Source of the DNA: Anaerosphaera multitolerans
GTDB taxonomy: Bacteria > Bacillota > Clostridia > Tissierellales > Peptoniphilaceae
Direction: 5' to 3'
DNA length: 64,000 nt
NCBI RefSeq assembly: GCF_004006535.1
Contig: NZ_RLIH01000003.1
Coordinates: forward strand, 1-64,000
The position numbers and the translations under genes were made by a program. The notes beneath the pieces were generated by a model that saw only the letters and a program-made list of their open reading frames with translations, made no database searches and was not told where the DNA came from. Position 1 is the first letter of the stretch. Each line of letters opens with the position of its first letter. Shown here in pieces: positions 1-8,758 of this stretch.

Positions 1-24
1 TCCATTATATTTTTCATATAATGG
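1..24. terminator. Hairpin terminator after trpP, cut by the window edge
   Basis: A perfect 10-bp inverted repeat with a 5-base loop lies just past the trpP stop codon. Read on the plus strand it is followed by TTTTATTT, so it may serve as a bidirectional terminator. Its minus-strand T-tract would lie outside the window. Confidence 0.6.
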
Positions 25-34
25 ATTTTATTTA

Positions 35-547
35 TTACGAAATAGTTTTTTGATAAATTTTTATAGTCTTATATATTATTGTTGATAAAAGCGCATTTAA
101 TATTGCTGCAGGAATAACCACAGCTAAAATCATAGCACTAAAAGTTGTAGAACCGGGTAATCCGCTGATGATTAATGCAGTAGATAAAAATATAAATCCA
201 CTAAATAAAGTACCTATTACAGTTAAAATCATAATTTTTATTGTGGTAATGTTATCTTTACCTGCAAATAATTTTAAAAGTCCAAATACAAATATAGACG
301 TAAGTATTTTATCCACTACATTTGCAATTTGTCCCCCTGGAAATGTAGTAGTTACAGCTCCTAAAATTCCAGCAACTACACCTATTGTAATTGTTGAAAA
401 AAAATCTAAATTTAATAAAATCGCAAAAAACATCGTTACCAAGATAAAATCAGGCTTCATACCTGCCACAAACCCTGGTACTATTAAGTGAAGTACTGCT
501 CCTATTGCCAATAAAACTGACGCTGTTACTAAATTTTTCGTTTTCAT
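35..547 (-). CDS. trpP: Tryptophan transporter TrpP
   Basis: A 170-residue hydrophobic protein with about five membrane segments that closely resembles Bacillus TrpP, including the N-terminal MKTK start, the GMKPD motif near residue 30 and the TTTFPGGQIANVVDK motif near residue 68. TrpP is the membrane protein that imports tryptophan, with an S-component-like fold. I set the start at the internal ATG (MKTKN) because an AGGAG sits directly upstream; a longer frame reading to 601 would run into the terminator of the leader. The gene is preceded by a full T-box leader, so expression should rise when tRNA-Trp is uncharged. It appears to be monocistronic. Confidence 0.88.
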   Translation of the reverse strand: MKTKNLVTASVLLAIGAVLHLIVPGFVAGMKPDFILVTMFFAILLNLDFFSTITIGVVAGILGAVTTTFPGGQIANVVDKILTSIFVFGLLKLFAGKDNITTIKIMILTVIGTLFSGFIFLSTALIISGLPGSTTFSAMILAVVIPAAILNALLSTIIYKTIKIYQKTIS

Positions 548-588
548 TTTTATTCTCCTTTTTAATTTAATTAAAATATGAATAGAAA

Positions 589-838
589 ATAAAAAAACCA
601 CTTGCTCAAATTAGGAGCAAATGGTTGTTCGCGGTGCCATCCTATTTATGTTTAAAAAACATATCTTTTTCGAATACTGACATATTCTATCTCTATAACG
701 CGAGAAACGTCTTAGCTACTATAATTCGCCTTGCATTCATAGACCCATTCACTAAAATGATTTTGTCAATTTCCACCAAACATTGACTCTCTATAAAAAT
801 CTTAGATTAGCTACTATTTTCTAATCAACATTTTATAT
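589..838 (-). ncRNA. T-box leader of trpP
   Basis: The minus strand carries the T-box core AGGATGGCACCGCG (628-643 region), which pairs with the uncharged tRNA acceptor end. It also carries a Stem I start (AGAGAGTC then GGTGGAAATTGAC) and the specifier-loop-like GTGAATGGGTC. A TGG Trp codon lies at 745-747, which fits the transporter downstream. The terminator is a 12-bp stem (596-607 with 615-626, one G-U pair) followed by a run of seven T on the minus strand. Its 5' arm overlaps the region that would form the antiterminator with the T-box. The specifier call comes from motif position, not from folding. Confidence 0.93.
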
Positions 839-845
839 TTTATTA

Positions 846-874
846 ATAATACAATGAATTATAGAAAATGTCAA
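846..874 (-). promoter_or_regulatory. Sigma-A promoter of the trpP T-box transcript
   Basis: On the minus strand TTGACA (869-874) is followed after exactly 17 bases by TATTAT (846-851). The -35 box overlaps the stop codon of the upstream flavoprotein gene. Predicted transcription start is near 839, just before Stem I of the T-box. Confidence 0.85.
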
Positions 875-2256
875 GACTTTAATAAACTATTTAAATACCT
901 TGCAACATACACTCCACATGCTGAAGCTTGTGAAAGTGAGTGGGTAGCTCCACCTCCATCCCCTACTACATAAAGACCTTTTTCAGCAGTTTCAAAATTT
1001 TCATCTACTTCTACCCTAGAATTATAAAATTTAACTTCAACTCCATATAATAAAGTATCTCCATTAGCAGTACCGGGTGCAATTTTATCAAGAGCATAAA
1101 TCATTTCAATAATTGAATCTAATTGTCTTTTAGGTATTACCAAAGATAAATCTCCTGGAGTAGCTTTTAAAGTTGGTATGGTAAAACACTTTTCCATTCT
1201 CTTTTTGTCAGATCTTCTCCCCTTTATTAAATCACCAAATCTTTGAAGCAGAACTCCTCCTCCTAACATATTAGAAAGTTTAGCAATTGATTCTCCATAA
1301 TCATTTGAATCTTTAAAAGGCTCTGTAAATCTATTACTTACGAGTAAAGCAAAATTAGTATTTTCACTTTGAAATTCAGGATTCGCATAGGAATGGCCAT
1401 TTACAGTTATTATTCCATTAGTGTTTTCTGCAACTACTTGACCATAGGGGTTCATACAAAAGGTTCTAACTAAATCATTATACTCTTTAGTAAGATATAC
1501 TATTTTACTTTCATATACCTCATCAGTAATATGTTTAAATACTTCTGCAGGAAGTTCAACTCTAACTCCAATATCCACTTGATTACTTAATAGACCAATA
1601 TTAAATTGTTTACAAATTTTAGAAATCCATTTTGAACCTGAACGCCCGGAAGCTAATATTAAATGATTACAAGCAAATTCTTCACCTTTATCAGTGGTTA
1701 CTATATATTCGCCTTTAGAATTTTTTTCAACCTCACTACAACAAGTGTTGAATTTAATTTCGATATTATTTTTTACATATTCATACATTTTTTTTAAAAT
1801 TTCAATATTTCTATCAGTACCAAAATGCCTTACTTTAGCTTCTAATAAATGTAAATCATGTCTTAATGCAACTGTTTTTAAATTAGAGGATTTTGTAGTG
1901 TATAGTTTAGATTCACCATCATCAAAACTACATAATACTTCATCAACGTATTCCATTAACTCAATGGCTTTTTCTTTACCAATATAATTATGGATATCTC
2001 CACCAAAGTTTGTAGTAATATTGTACTTTCCATCAGATAAAGTACCGGCTCCCCCAAATCCATTCATAATGTTACATGGAATACATCCTATACAACTTTC
2101 AACTTTTCCAGCTTTTATAGGACAAATTCTTTTTTCAATGGAATTTCCTTTTTCAATGATTAAAACTTTTAAATTGCTATTAAGTTTTGTAAATTCATAA
2201 GACGCGAATGCACCACTGGCACCAGCACCAATTATTATTACATCATATTTTTTCAT
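871..2256 (-). CDS. FAD-dependent oxidoreductase, COG2509 family
   Basis: A 461-residue flavoprotein. An N-terminal dinucleotide-binding motif (GAGASG, residues 10-15) and a C-terminal VVGDGGGATHSLSQA segment match the COG2509 family of uncharacterised FAD-dependent dehydrogenases. Four cysteines (45, 55, 58, 61) cluster after the first Rossmann strand, which suggests a metal or iron-sulphur site; this is inference. I chose the ATG at 2256 over the one at 2268 because TGAGG then falls 7 bases upstream. It stands alone, between divergently read mtnP and trpP. Substrate unknown. Confidence 0.8.
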   Translation of the reverse strand: MKKYDVIIIGAGASGAFASYEFTKLNSNLKVLIIEKGNSIEKRICPIKAGKVESCIGCIPCNIMNGFGGAGTLSDGKYNITTNFGGDIHNYIGKEKAIELMEYVDEVLCSFDDGESKLYTTKSSNLKTVALRHDLHLLEAKVRHFGTDRNIEILKKMYEYVKNNIEIKFNTCCSEVEKNSKGEYIVTTDKGEEFACNHLILASGRSGSKWISKICKQFNIGLLSNQVDIGVRVELPAEVFKHITDEVYESKIVYLTKEYNDLVRTFCMNPYGQVVAENTNGIITVNGHSYANPEFQSENTNFALLVSNRFTEPFKDSNDYGESIAKLSNMLGGGVLLQRFGDLIKGRRSDKKRMEKCFTIPTLKATPGDLSLVIPKRQLDSIIEMIYALDKIAPGTANGDTLLYGVEVKFYNSRVEVDENFETAEKGLYVVGDGGGATHSLSQASACGVYVARYLNSLLKS

Positions 2257-2381
2257 GTTATACCTCATTAACTAAATTTAGAATAAGATTATCGGAATGT
2301 GTTCTTTAATAATTATATTCCATAAAAACTAAAATTACAAAATATATACTATTGTTAAATAGAAAATTTCCAGATTAATTA

Positions 2382-2390
2382 TGCTATAAT
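2382..2390 (+). promoter_or_regulatory. Extended -10 promoter of the MTAP-like gene
   Basis: TGCTATAAT is a perfect extended -10 element, 32 bases before the ATG of the phosphorylase gene. No convincing -35 box is needed or seen. Confidence 0.65.
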
Positions 2391-2421
2391 TTTATTATAA
2401 TAAATAGAAAGAGAGATTTAT

Positions 2422-3174
2422 ATGAATAAATATGCTATTGTTGCTGGAACAGGTTTTGATAATTATTTTAAGGATGAAAATGAAATTATAGTTTCTACAG
2501 ACTTCGGAAATGTTATTTTAAATGAAGTATTTATGGATGGTTATATACTTTATTACATACCAAGACATGGAAAGAAACACAATGTCTCCCCTTCTAATAT
2601 TAATTATAGAGCCCATGCTATGGCAATAAAAAATCTTAATATTGATCACGTATATGGAATATGTGCTGTTGGAAGTTTAAGAAAAGAATTACCTGTAGGT
2701 TCAATCGTCTTAAATAACGACTTTCTAGATATGACTAAGAATAGAATATATAGCTTTTACACTGGTGACATCGTAAAACATTTAGAGGTTTCCAATCCCT
2801 ATAGCAATGATTTAAACAGACTTTTCTATTTAGAATCAAAAAAATATAATTTAAATGTTTCTGAAGGTATATATGTTTGTACTGAAGGACCAAGATTTGA
2901 AAGTAAAACTGAAATTAAACTTTATCAAATGTTAAATTGCGATGTAGTAGGAATGACAAACATTCCAGAAGTACTTTTATTTAATGAACTAAATATATCG
3001 TATAGTTGTATTAGTTACGTTACAAATTATTGTACTGGAATCTTAGATACAATTACTTCTGATAGTTTTAATAGTGAAAGTATAAAAAAAGATCTTATTA
3101 TAAAGACAATTTTTGATTGCTTTAAAAAAGATCCTAAAAAATTAAAAATTGTTTCAAATCAAATTTTATTATAA
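2422..3174 (+). CDS. MTAP/PNP family purine nucleoside phosphorylase
   Basis: A 250-residue protein of nucleoside phosphorylase superfamily I. It shows RHGKKHNVSPSNINYRA (residues 49-65), typical of 5'-methylthioadenosine or purine nucleoside phosphorylases of the MtnP type, then ICAVGSLR, the phosphate-site-like TEGPRFES and CDVVGMTNIPE. Such enzymes release a free base and a ribose-1-phosphate derivative in methylthioadenosine or purine salvage. No methionine salvage genes are near, so the natural nucleoside (MTA, inosine or guanosine) cannot be fixed. RBS AGAGAG lies before the ATG. Confidence 0.8.
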   Translation: MNKYAIVAGTGFDNYFKDENEIIVSTDFGNVILNEVFMDGYILYYIPRHGKKHNVSPSNINYRAHAMAIKNLNIDHVYGICAVGSLRKELPVGSIVLNNDFLDMTKNRIYSFYTGDIVKHLEVSNPYSNDLNRLFYLESKKYNLNVSEGIYVCTEGPRFESKTEIKLYQMLNCDVVGMTNIPEVLLFNELNISYSCISYVTNYCTGILDTITSDSFNSESIKKDLIIKTIFDCFKKDPKKLKIVSNQILL

Positions 3175-3182
3175 CGTAAATA

Positions 3183-4076
3183 TTAATAATACATTTTCAA
3201 AAGAGATTTAAATCTTTGTGGAAACTCATCCTTAAAAAACATTCTATTTTTTGTAACCGGATGAATAAAGGCAAGGGTATAAGCATGAAGCATCTGTTTA
3301 TTTATTCCATATATGTTTTTTCTACCATATAGTGGATCTCCTAGGACCGGATGATTAATATGATTCATATGAACCCTTATTTGATGTGTTCTTCCGGTGT
3401 GTAAAGTTACAAATATTAAAGTGAGATTTTTGAAATTTTTCAAAGTTTTAATTTCTGTAATTGCTCTTTTACCGTTTTTTTCAACTACAGCCATTTTTAT
3501 TCTGTTTCTTGGATCTCTTCCAATTAAAGTATCTACTGTAGATTTTTCATATAAATTCCCATCCACTATGGCCAAGTAGTTTTTTATAATTTTCCCTTCT
3601 TTAAAGCACTTAACTAACTCAGTATAAGCATATTTACTTTTGGCTATTATCATTAACCCGCTAGTATCTTTATCTAATCTATGAACTATTCCGGGTCTTA
3701 CTTCGTCGTCTGTAACAGCCAGTTTATCAAATTGATATAATAAACCATTGACTAAAGTTCCCCTTGGATTGCCAGCACCCGGATGTACTACTAGATTTTG
3801 TGGTTTTGAAATAACAGCTAAATCATCATCTTCATATAGAATTTTAAAATCTATATTATCTTCAGGTAGAGGTATATTATTATCTTCAAAATAATTAACT
3901 GAAATTATATCATCTAACATTAAACTATAGCCGGCTTTTACAATTTTATTATTGACCTTTATTTCCCCTGAATCAATTAATTTTTTTATTTGAGACCTAT
4001 TAAAAGGTAATAGTCCAACTAGGTACTTATCCAACCTTACATTCTCAGCATCGGATAATATTTCTTTAATTTGCAT
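3183..4076 (-). CDS. rluD: RluA/RluD-family pseudouridine synthase
   Basis: A 297-residue RNA pseudouridine synthase. An N-terminal S4 domain (about residues 1-60) precedes the catalytic domain with the RluA-family motif HRLDKDTSG, whose Asp is the catalytic residue; HTGRTHQIRVH follows. Bacillus YlyB, the lspA-linked member, is the closest analogue by gene order, and its exact RNA target is not certain. The start at 4076 is preceded by AAGAGG; it overlaps the lspA stop by 11 bases, so the two are translationally linked. Confidence 0.88.
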   Translation of the reverse strand: MQIKEILSDAENVRLDKYLVGLLPFNRSQIKKLIDSGEIKVNNKIVKAGYSLMLDDIISVNYFEDNNIPLPEDNIDFKILYEDDDLAVISKPQNLVVHPGAGNPRGTLVNGLLYQFDKLAVTDDEVRPGIVHRLDKDTSGLMIIAKSKYAYTELVKCFKEGKIIKNYLAIVDGNLYEKSTVDTLIGRDPRNRIKMAVVEKNGKRAITEIKTLKNFKNLTLIFVTLHTGRTHQIRVHMNHINHPVLGDPLYGRKNIYGINKQMLHAYTLAFIHPVTKNRMFFKDEFPQRFKSLLKMYY

Positions 4077-4545
4077 TTTTAATCCTCTTAGGGTTGTCAT
4101 GTAACAGCACTATAAGTATTAATAGTATTGTTCCTACAACTATAAATACATCAGCTAAATTAAAAACAGCAAATTGAAAGTTAATTTTTTTTATGTTAAT
4201 GCTTATAAAATCTACTACATAGTGTAATCTAATTCTATCGATAAAATTTCCCAATGTGCCTCCGATTATTAAAGAAATAGATGCTTTAAGCATTAAAGAC
4301 GAATTTTCATAGTTTTTATATAATAAGCTAACTAAAACAGCTATTACAATTACAGTAATTGCAATAAAAACAATCCTCTTATTTTGCATTATTCCAAAAG
4401 CAGCTCCTCTATTTTCTAAATAATAAAAATTTAGAACATCTTCTATTACTACTACTGGAGCATTGCCCTTTAAAAATCTAACTACAAAAAATTTTGATAA
4501 TTGATCTATTAAAACTAATAAAATAGAAAAAAAGAAAACTCCCAT
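4066..4545 (-). CDS. lspA: Lipoprotein signal peptidase (signal peptidase II)
   Basis: A 159-residue four-helix membrane protease that cleaves prolipoproteins after diacylglyceryl transfer to the lipobox cysteine. The catalytic aspartates lie in GNFIDRIR and in FNLADVFIVVG, and the family motif NRGAAFG is present. The lipoprotein DctP of this window (47021-48076) would be a client. It lies upstream of and overlaps the rluD-like gene, the common Bacillota order. Confidence 0.93.
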   Translation of the reverse strand: MGVFFFSILLVLIDQLSKFFVVRFLKGNAPVVVIEDVLNFYYLENRGAAFGIMQNKRIVFIAITVIVIAVLVSLLYKNYENSSLMLKASISLIIGGTLGNFIDRIRLHYVVDFISINIKKINFQFAVFNLADVFIVVGTILLILIVLLHDNPKRIKNAN

Positions 4546-4563
4546 TATACCTCCAAATAAATT

Positions 4564-4587
4564 ATCCCAAAATAGTTATTTTGGGAT
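4564..4587 (-). terminator. Hairpin at the end of ylmH, possible weak terminator
   Basis: A perfect 11-bp inverted repeat (4564-4574 with 4577-4587) overlaps the last codons of ylmH. On the minus strand it is followed only by AATTTATTT, so it may be a leaky terminator or an RNA-processing hairpin ahead of lspA. Confidence 0.45.
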
Positions 4588-5349
4588 TTTAACATTGATA
4601 ACATATTTATCTTTTTTTGTGAGTTGTTCAACATTTTCAAATATAATTCGACCAAATTTCCTTACAGAAATTAAATCACCCGGATTTAACTTTAAAGAAG
4701 TTTTATTTTCATCTTTAAAATTAACCTTAACTTTTTCATTTGTTATTAAGTTTGATGCCTTAGATCTTGAAATATTTAATACCGCACTTAAAAAAACATC
4801 TAATCTTAAAGAAGATATTATTAATTTATAATCCTTATATTCAATAGTAGGAAGTATAAAATCAACATTATCTTCCAAATGAATATTATACTTGCCTATT
4901 TTGGATAAATTGAACTCAACATAATTTGAAATATCTGATTTTAAGAAAATGTGACAATAATTATTACTAAATACAATGTCACCTATTTTTTTTCTCTCAA
5001 TTCCTAAAGACATTAAACTGCCAAGTACATTCTTGTGAGTTATAAATTCATTTATTTTAAAGCTCAACCTCTTGATGTAATCTCCTTTAAAATCATAAAC
5101 ATAGTCCGGATAGATATATATAATTGAACGCTCAGCTCCCTCATATCCACCATCAATACTATACTTTACATCATCAAACCTATTTAAAATAGATTTAGAA
5201 AGGTAAACTTCATAAGGATCTAAAAAATCTGTACTTTCATTAATATGTTTATTTGTAACTATTTCAATTTTATCTATTAAATTTCTAAGAATAGCTTTTT
5301 TTTCGTCCTCAACAACGTGCTTTAAAAGAAGGTTTTTTTCAAGGCTCAT
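4576..5349 (-). CDS. ylmH: YlmH-family S4-domain RNA-binding protein
   Basis: A 257-residue protein of the YlmH family: an N-terminal YlmH domain (about residues 1-180) and a C-terminal S4 RNA-binding domain (RLDVFLSAVLNISRSKASNLI onward, about residues 180-240). Work on relatives links YlmH to rescue of stalled 50S-peptidyl-tRNA complexes and to the division cluster beside sepF. The start is an ATG that shares the sequence TAATG with the sepF stop codon, so translation is coupled. The longer frame would need a TTG six bases earlier. Confidence 0.85.
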   Translation of the reverse strand: MSLEKNLLLKHVVEDEKKAILRNLIDKIEIVTNKHINESTDFLDPYEVYLSKSILNRFDDVKYSIDGGYEGAERSIIYIYPDYVYDFKGDYIKRLSFKINEFITHKNVLGSLMSLGIERKKIGDIVFSNNYCHIFLKSDISNYVEFNLSKIGKYNIHLEDNVDFILPTIEYKDYKLIISSLRLDVFLSAVLNISRSKASNLITNEKVKVNFKDENKTSLKLNPGDLISVRKFGRIIFENVEQLTKKDKYVINVKIPK

Positions 5350-5786
5350 TACCAAGGAAACATTCCGGTATTTTTAAGCTCTTCCTTTAAACCATCAATT
5401 TCGACATTTTTAGGAGCTAAGATAAAGATATCCTTATTAACTTTTTGTATTTTGCCATCAAGAGCATATAATGCACCGTTTACAAAATCAAATATTTCTC
5501 TTTTTACATCAAGATCTAATTGTTCGAAGTTAAGTACTATTGATTTATATTCTCTTAAATCATCAACGATTTGAGGTGATTCCTCATAAGACAAAGGTTC
5601 ATGAACAGTAATAATCATGTCAATATTGCCTTCAATAGCTTTTCTGCTTTTAACTGCCCTATTAGCTATTTCTCTTTCTACTTCTTCATAGTCGTCATTA
5701 TAATTTTCTTCTTCATAATCCTCATAGTCATCGTAATCATCAGCAAATCCAAAAATTCTTTTTACTTTATCCATTATTTCTGCCAT
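5349..5786 (-). CDS. sepF: Cell division protein SepF
   Basis: A 145-residue protein with the usual acidic, tyrosine-rich N-terminal stretch (residues 14-40) and a C-terminal SepF domain ending in GLKEELKNTGMFPW. SepF binds membrane through its N-terminus and FtsZ through its C-terminal domain, tethering and bundling Z-ring filaments. It sits between yggS and ylmH, as in the canonical division cluster. RBS is AGGAGG. Confidence 0.92.
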   Translation of the reverse strand: MAEIMDKVKRIFGFADDYDDYEDYEEENYNDDYEEVEREIANRAVKSRKAIEGNIDMIITVHEPLSYEESPQIVDDLREYKSIVLNFEQLDLDVKREIFDFVNGALYALDGKIQKVNKDIFILAPKNVEIDGLKEELKNTGMFPW

Positions 5787-5795
5787 TTTATCCTC

Positions 5796-6491
5796 CTAAT
5801 TTCTACTGCCAAAGATGCTGGTTCCTATTCTCACCATGTTAGAACCTTCTTCAATAGCTATTTTAAAATCTCCACTCATTCCCATAGATAAATATTGCAT
5901 CTCAACTTCTTTATAGTTCTTTGATTTTATTTTTTCTTTCAACTTAAACATTTTTTGAAAACATTCCCGTAAAAATAATTCATCATTTACATTGGGAGCT
6001 ATTGTCATTAATCCTTTAATTTTTACATTATCATATTCTAAACACTTTTCTAGAAAAGACTCTGTTTCTTCATAGGCTACTCCTCCTTTTTGAGGTTCAT
6101 CACCTATGTTTACTTGGATAAGACAATTTATAAATATATTATCATTTTTTGCTCTTTTATCAAGCTCTTTTATTAAATTTAATCTATCTAAAGAATGAAT
6201 TAAAGCTACTTTATCATATATATATTTTACCTTATTTGTTTGTAAATTACCAATCATATGGTAATTTATTGTTGAATTATTAAGTAAATCTATTTTATTT
6301 TTCAATTCCTGTACTTTATTTTCGCCTATATTATCAATTCCCAGACTGTGAACTTCATTAATTTCCTCAATAGTTCTAGTTTTAGTAACTGCTACTAAAG
6401 TAACATCTTCATTAGTTATGGAATATTTTTTTGCATCTTCAATTTCTTCAAGAATTTTAAATAAATTTTCTTTTATATTAATAGTTTTCAC
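5796..6491 (-). CDS. yggS: YggS/PROSC-family PLP homeostasis protein
   Basis: A 231-residue fold-type III PLP-binding protein. The PLP lysine is K37 in the family motif VAVTKTRT; GENKVQE, YHMIGNLQTNKV, QVNIG and LSMGMSGDF are all conserved. It is thought to buffer cellular pyridoxal phosphate, with no known catalytic activity. The start is GTG (6489-6491); no in-frame ATG lies near, and only a poor RBS is visible, so it may depend on coupling to the gene just upstream. Confidence 0.9.
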   Translation of the reverse strand: MKTINIKENLFKILEEIEDAKKYSITNEDVTLVAVTKTRTIEEINEVHSLGIDNIGENKVQELKNKIDLLNNSTINYHMIGNLQTNKVKYIYDKVALIHSLDRLNLIKELDKRAKNDNIFINCLIQVNIGDEPQKGGVAYEETESFLEKCLEYDNVKIKGLMTIAPNVNDELFLRECFQKMFKLKEKIKSKNYKEVEMQYLSMGMSGDFKIAIEEGSNMVRIGTSIFGSRN

Positions 6492-6495
6492 CCCA

Positions 6496-7728
6496 TTAGT
6501 TTAAAATTTGTGACTCATCAATCTGCATCGGGTTTATTACTATGGAATCATTAATAGTAATAGTTTTATGAGTCTTATCAGAAATTGTGATATTTCCAGT
6601 TTTATCACCTGATGAAACATATACTGTATCTTCAAAGGATTCTATTAATTCAATAGGCACAAACCTTACTAGGCCATGAATTTCTTGAATAAAAACTCCA
6701 GAAATATTATTTCTTTTTATTATAGCACTTTTAGGTATTTCAAAACATTTATTTTCATCTAAAATTATTTTAAAATCATTTATTCTTTCCGGATAAATTT
6801 CCTCAAAACAATCATTTACGTTAATTATTACAACACCGTTGCTTTTATTTTTTTTAATTTTATATATCTCTCCTGAAAATCTAGTACCATTGTCAGATTG
6901 TAATGAAAGTATGTCTCCAATTTTAAAATCATCAATATCTTTAAAATCTTTTATTCTTAACGCAATATAAAAAGATAAGTTGTCAATTACTTTAAATAAG
7001 TTTTCTCCTTTTTCAACTTTTGTTTTACTTAAGTGTTCAGAAAGTTTATTATACTTATTTAAATAAGCAGTATCTATTTTATCAATATTTTCAAAATTAT
7101 AATAATCTTCTAATCCGTCAATCTTAAATGATACTATACCCGCAAATTCTGATTTATAAGATATATTACTTTGTGCAATTTGAAAAGCTAAGGTATCTTT
7201 TTTCTCCATTAGTTCTTCCGATGTATAACTCATTAATTCTGTTAATGTTGAAATACTGACGTTTTTTTGCGTATTAATATCCAATTCATTAATATCTAAA
7301 ATCGCCTGTGTAAAATTATCATTTTTTAGGTCATCCTGGATGTTGTAAACATTGACACTACCATTAGTAATTGGTGTCTTTCCTTCTTCTTTTAGTTTAA
7401 AATTTAATGCTGCATTTACTTTTGTAAGTTCATCCTTTAAATCGGAAGTATCATTCATCAGATTAATACTTGCAATTTCATAGTCAACGGGAACTTTTTG
7501 ACCTTCACTTGCATTAAATAGTACTATGCCATTACCACTTGCCTTATAAGTTTTTTCATTAAAGACATTAAAGCCTTTAGCAGCGATACTGTTTACATAA
7601 GTTGTATAAGTAGGAAAAACCGTTTTATTTTTTCTATATATTTTACTAGTTACAGAGTTTAATAAAAAGAATATAAACACTATAGCTACTAAAATTAGTA
7701 TTGTTTTATTTTTAAATTTAAATTTCAA
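6496..7728 (-). CDS. HlyD-like membrane-anchored protein of the sepF cluster
   Basis: A 410-residue protein with one N-terminal membrane anchor (residues 8-27), a long extracellular part with a barrel-sandwich-type segment, and a C-terminal beta-barrel region (residues about 230-400). This is the layout of HlyD-type adaptor proteins. No ABC or MFS partner is next to it; instead it precedes yggS and sepF, as in many Clostridia. A role in envelope or division biology is possible but unproven. The start is TTG with GGTGA 6 bases upstream. Confidence 0.7.
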   Translation of the reverse strand: MKFKFKNKTILILVAIVFIFFLLNSVTSKIYRKNKTVFPTYTTYVNSIAAKGFNVFNEKTYKASGNGIVLFNASEGQKVPVDYEIASINLMNDTSDLKDELTKVNAALNFKLKEEGKTPITNGSVNVYNIQDDLKNDNFTQAILDINELDINTQKNVSISTLTELMSYTSEELMEKKDTLAFQIAQSNISYKSEFAGIVSFKIDGLEDYYNFENIDKIDTAYLNKYNKLSEHLSKTKVEKGENLFKVIDNLSFYIALRIKDFKDIDDFKIGDILSLQSDNGTRFSGEIYKIKKNKSNGVVIINVNDCFEEIYPERINDFKIILDENKCFEIPKSAIIKRNNISGVFIQEIHGLVRFVPIELIESFEDTVYVSSGDKTGNITISDKTHKTITINDSIVINPMQIDESQILN

Positions 7729-7742
7729 GTTTATTCACCGAA

Positions 7743-8756
7743 TTAAATTTTAGTATTTTCTAAAAATATTTCTTCCATTTCTTCTTTATATTCGCGTTTC
7801 ATTAAATCTGAAACAGCTTTTCTAGGATCCAATCCTTCATATATTACTTCATAAAGCTTATGAGTAATAGGCATTGATACATTATACTTATTAGATAGTT
7901 CAAAGGCGGATTTAGTGGTCTTAACACCTTCTACAACTTGCCCAATTTTAATTGCCGCTTCGTCAGAAGTTAACCCTTCACCCATTAAAATTCCAGCCCT
8001 TCTGTTCCTGGAATGCATACTTGTACATGTTACAATCAAATCACCTATACCTGCAAGTCCATTAAAGGTATAGGGATCGGCACCTAGTGCTTTTCCCAGC
8101 TTACTCATTTCATAAATGCCTCTTGTCATTAAAGCTGCTTTTGTATTATCACCATAACCTAAACCATCACTCATACCTGCAGCTAAAGCAATGATATTTT
8201 TCAAAGCTCCGCCAATCTCCACTCCAATTAAATCATGGTTCGTATATACTCTAAAATCTTCGCCAGAAAACGTATGTTGAATTTTTTTTGCAGAATTTGA
8301 ATCTTTAGAAGAAACTACTACAAGTGTAGGAATATCCTTTCCAACTTCTTCTGCATGTGATGGTCCAGAAAGACTTACGAAGGAGTTATTAGGTAATATT
8401 TCTTCAGAAATTTCAGAAACACGTTTTAAAGTATCTACTTCAATTCCTTTTGCAAGGTTAACTATGATTTGGTCTTTTACATAATCTTTTATTTCTTCTA
8501 GAACTGACCTTATAGAATTTGTTGGAACTCCTAAAACTAAAACTTCTGAGTTCTTAACAGCTTCAAATAAATCAGATGTTGCTTTTATATTTTCTAAACG
8601 AACTCCCGGTAAATATTTACTATTTTCACCTTTTATGTTAATTTCATCTACAATTTCTTTATTTCTTACGTAGAAGTTTACATCATGTCCTTTTTTTGAG
8701 AGTAATCTGGCTATTGCGGTACCCCAGCTTCCTCCACCTAATACTCCAATATTCAT
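7743..8756 (-). CDS. gpsA: Glycerol-3-phosphate dehydrogenase [NAD(P)+]
   Basis: A 337-residue cytosolic enzyme that reduces dihydroxyacetone phosphate to sn-glycerol-3-phosphate for phospholipid synthesis. The GGGSWGTAIA nucleotide-binding motif (residues 7-16), LSGPSHAEEV, and GAL-KN with the catalytic lysine (GGALKNIIALAAG) are intact. It ends the der-plsY-gpsA run, where plsY uses its product. RBS is GGAG. Confidence 0.95.
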   Translation of the reverse strand: MNIGVLGGGSWGTAIARLLSKKGHDVNFYVRNKEIVDEINIKGENSKYLPGVRLENIKATSDLFEAVKNSEVLVLGVPTNSIRSVLEEIKDYVKDQIIVNLAKGIEVDTLKRVSEISEEILPNNSFVSLSGPSHAEEVGKDIPTLVVVSSKDSNSAKKIQHTFSGEDFRVYTNHDLIGVEIGGALKNIIALAAGMSDGLGYGDNTKAALMTRGIYEMSKLGKALGADPYTFNGLAGIGDLIVTCTSMHSRNRRAGILMGEGLTSDEAAIKIGQVVEGVKTTKSAFELSNKYNVSMPITHKLYEVIYEGLDPRKAVSDLMKREYKEEMEEIFLENTKI

Positions 8757-8758
8757 AA

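Noticed and set aside
1694-1987. Open frame opposite the COG2509 gene
   Set aside because: Antisense shadow with low-complexity, unusual residues and no RBS; the minus-strand gene is well supported. The same holds for the other frames antisense to or inside named genes.
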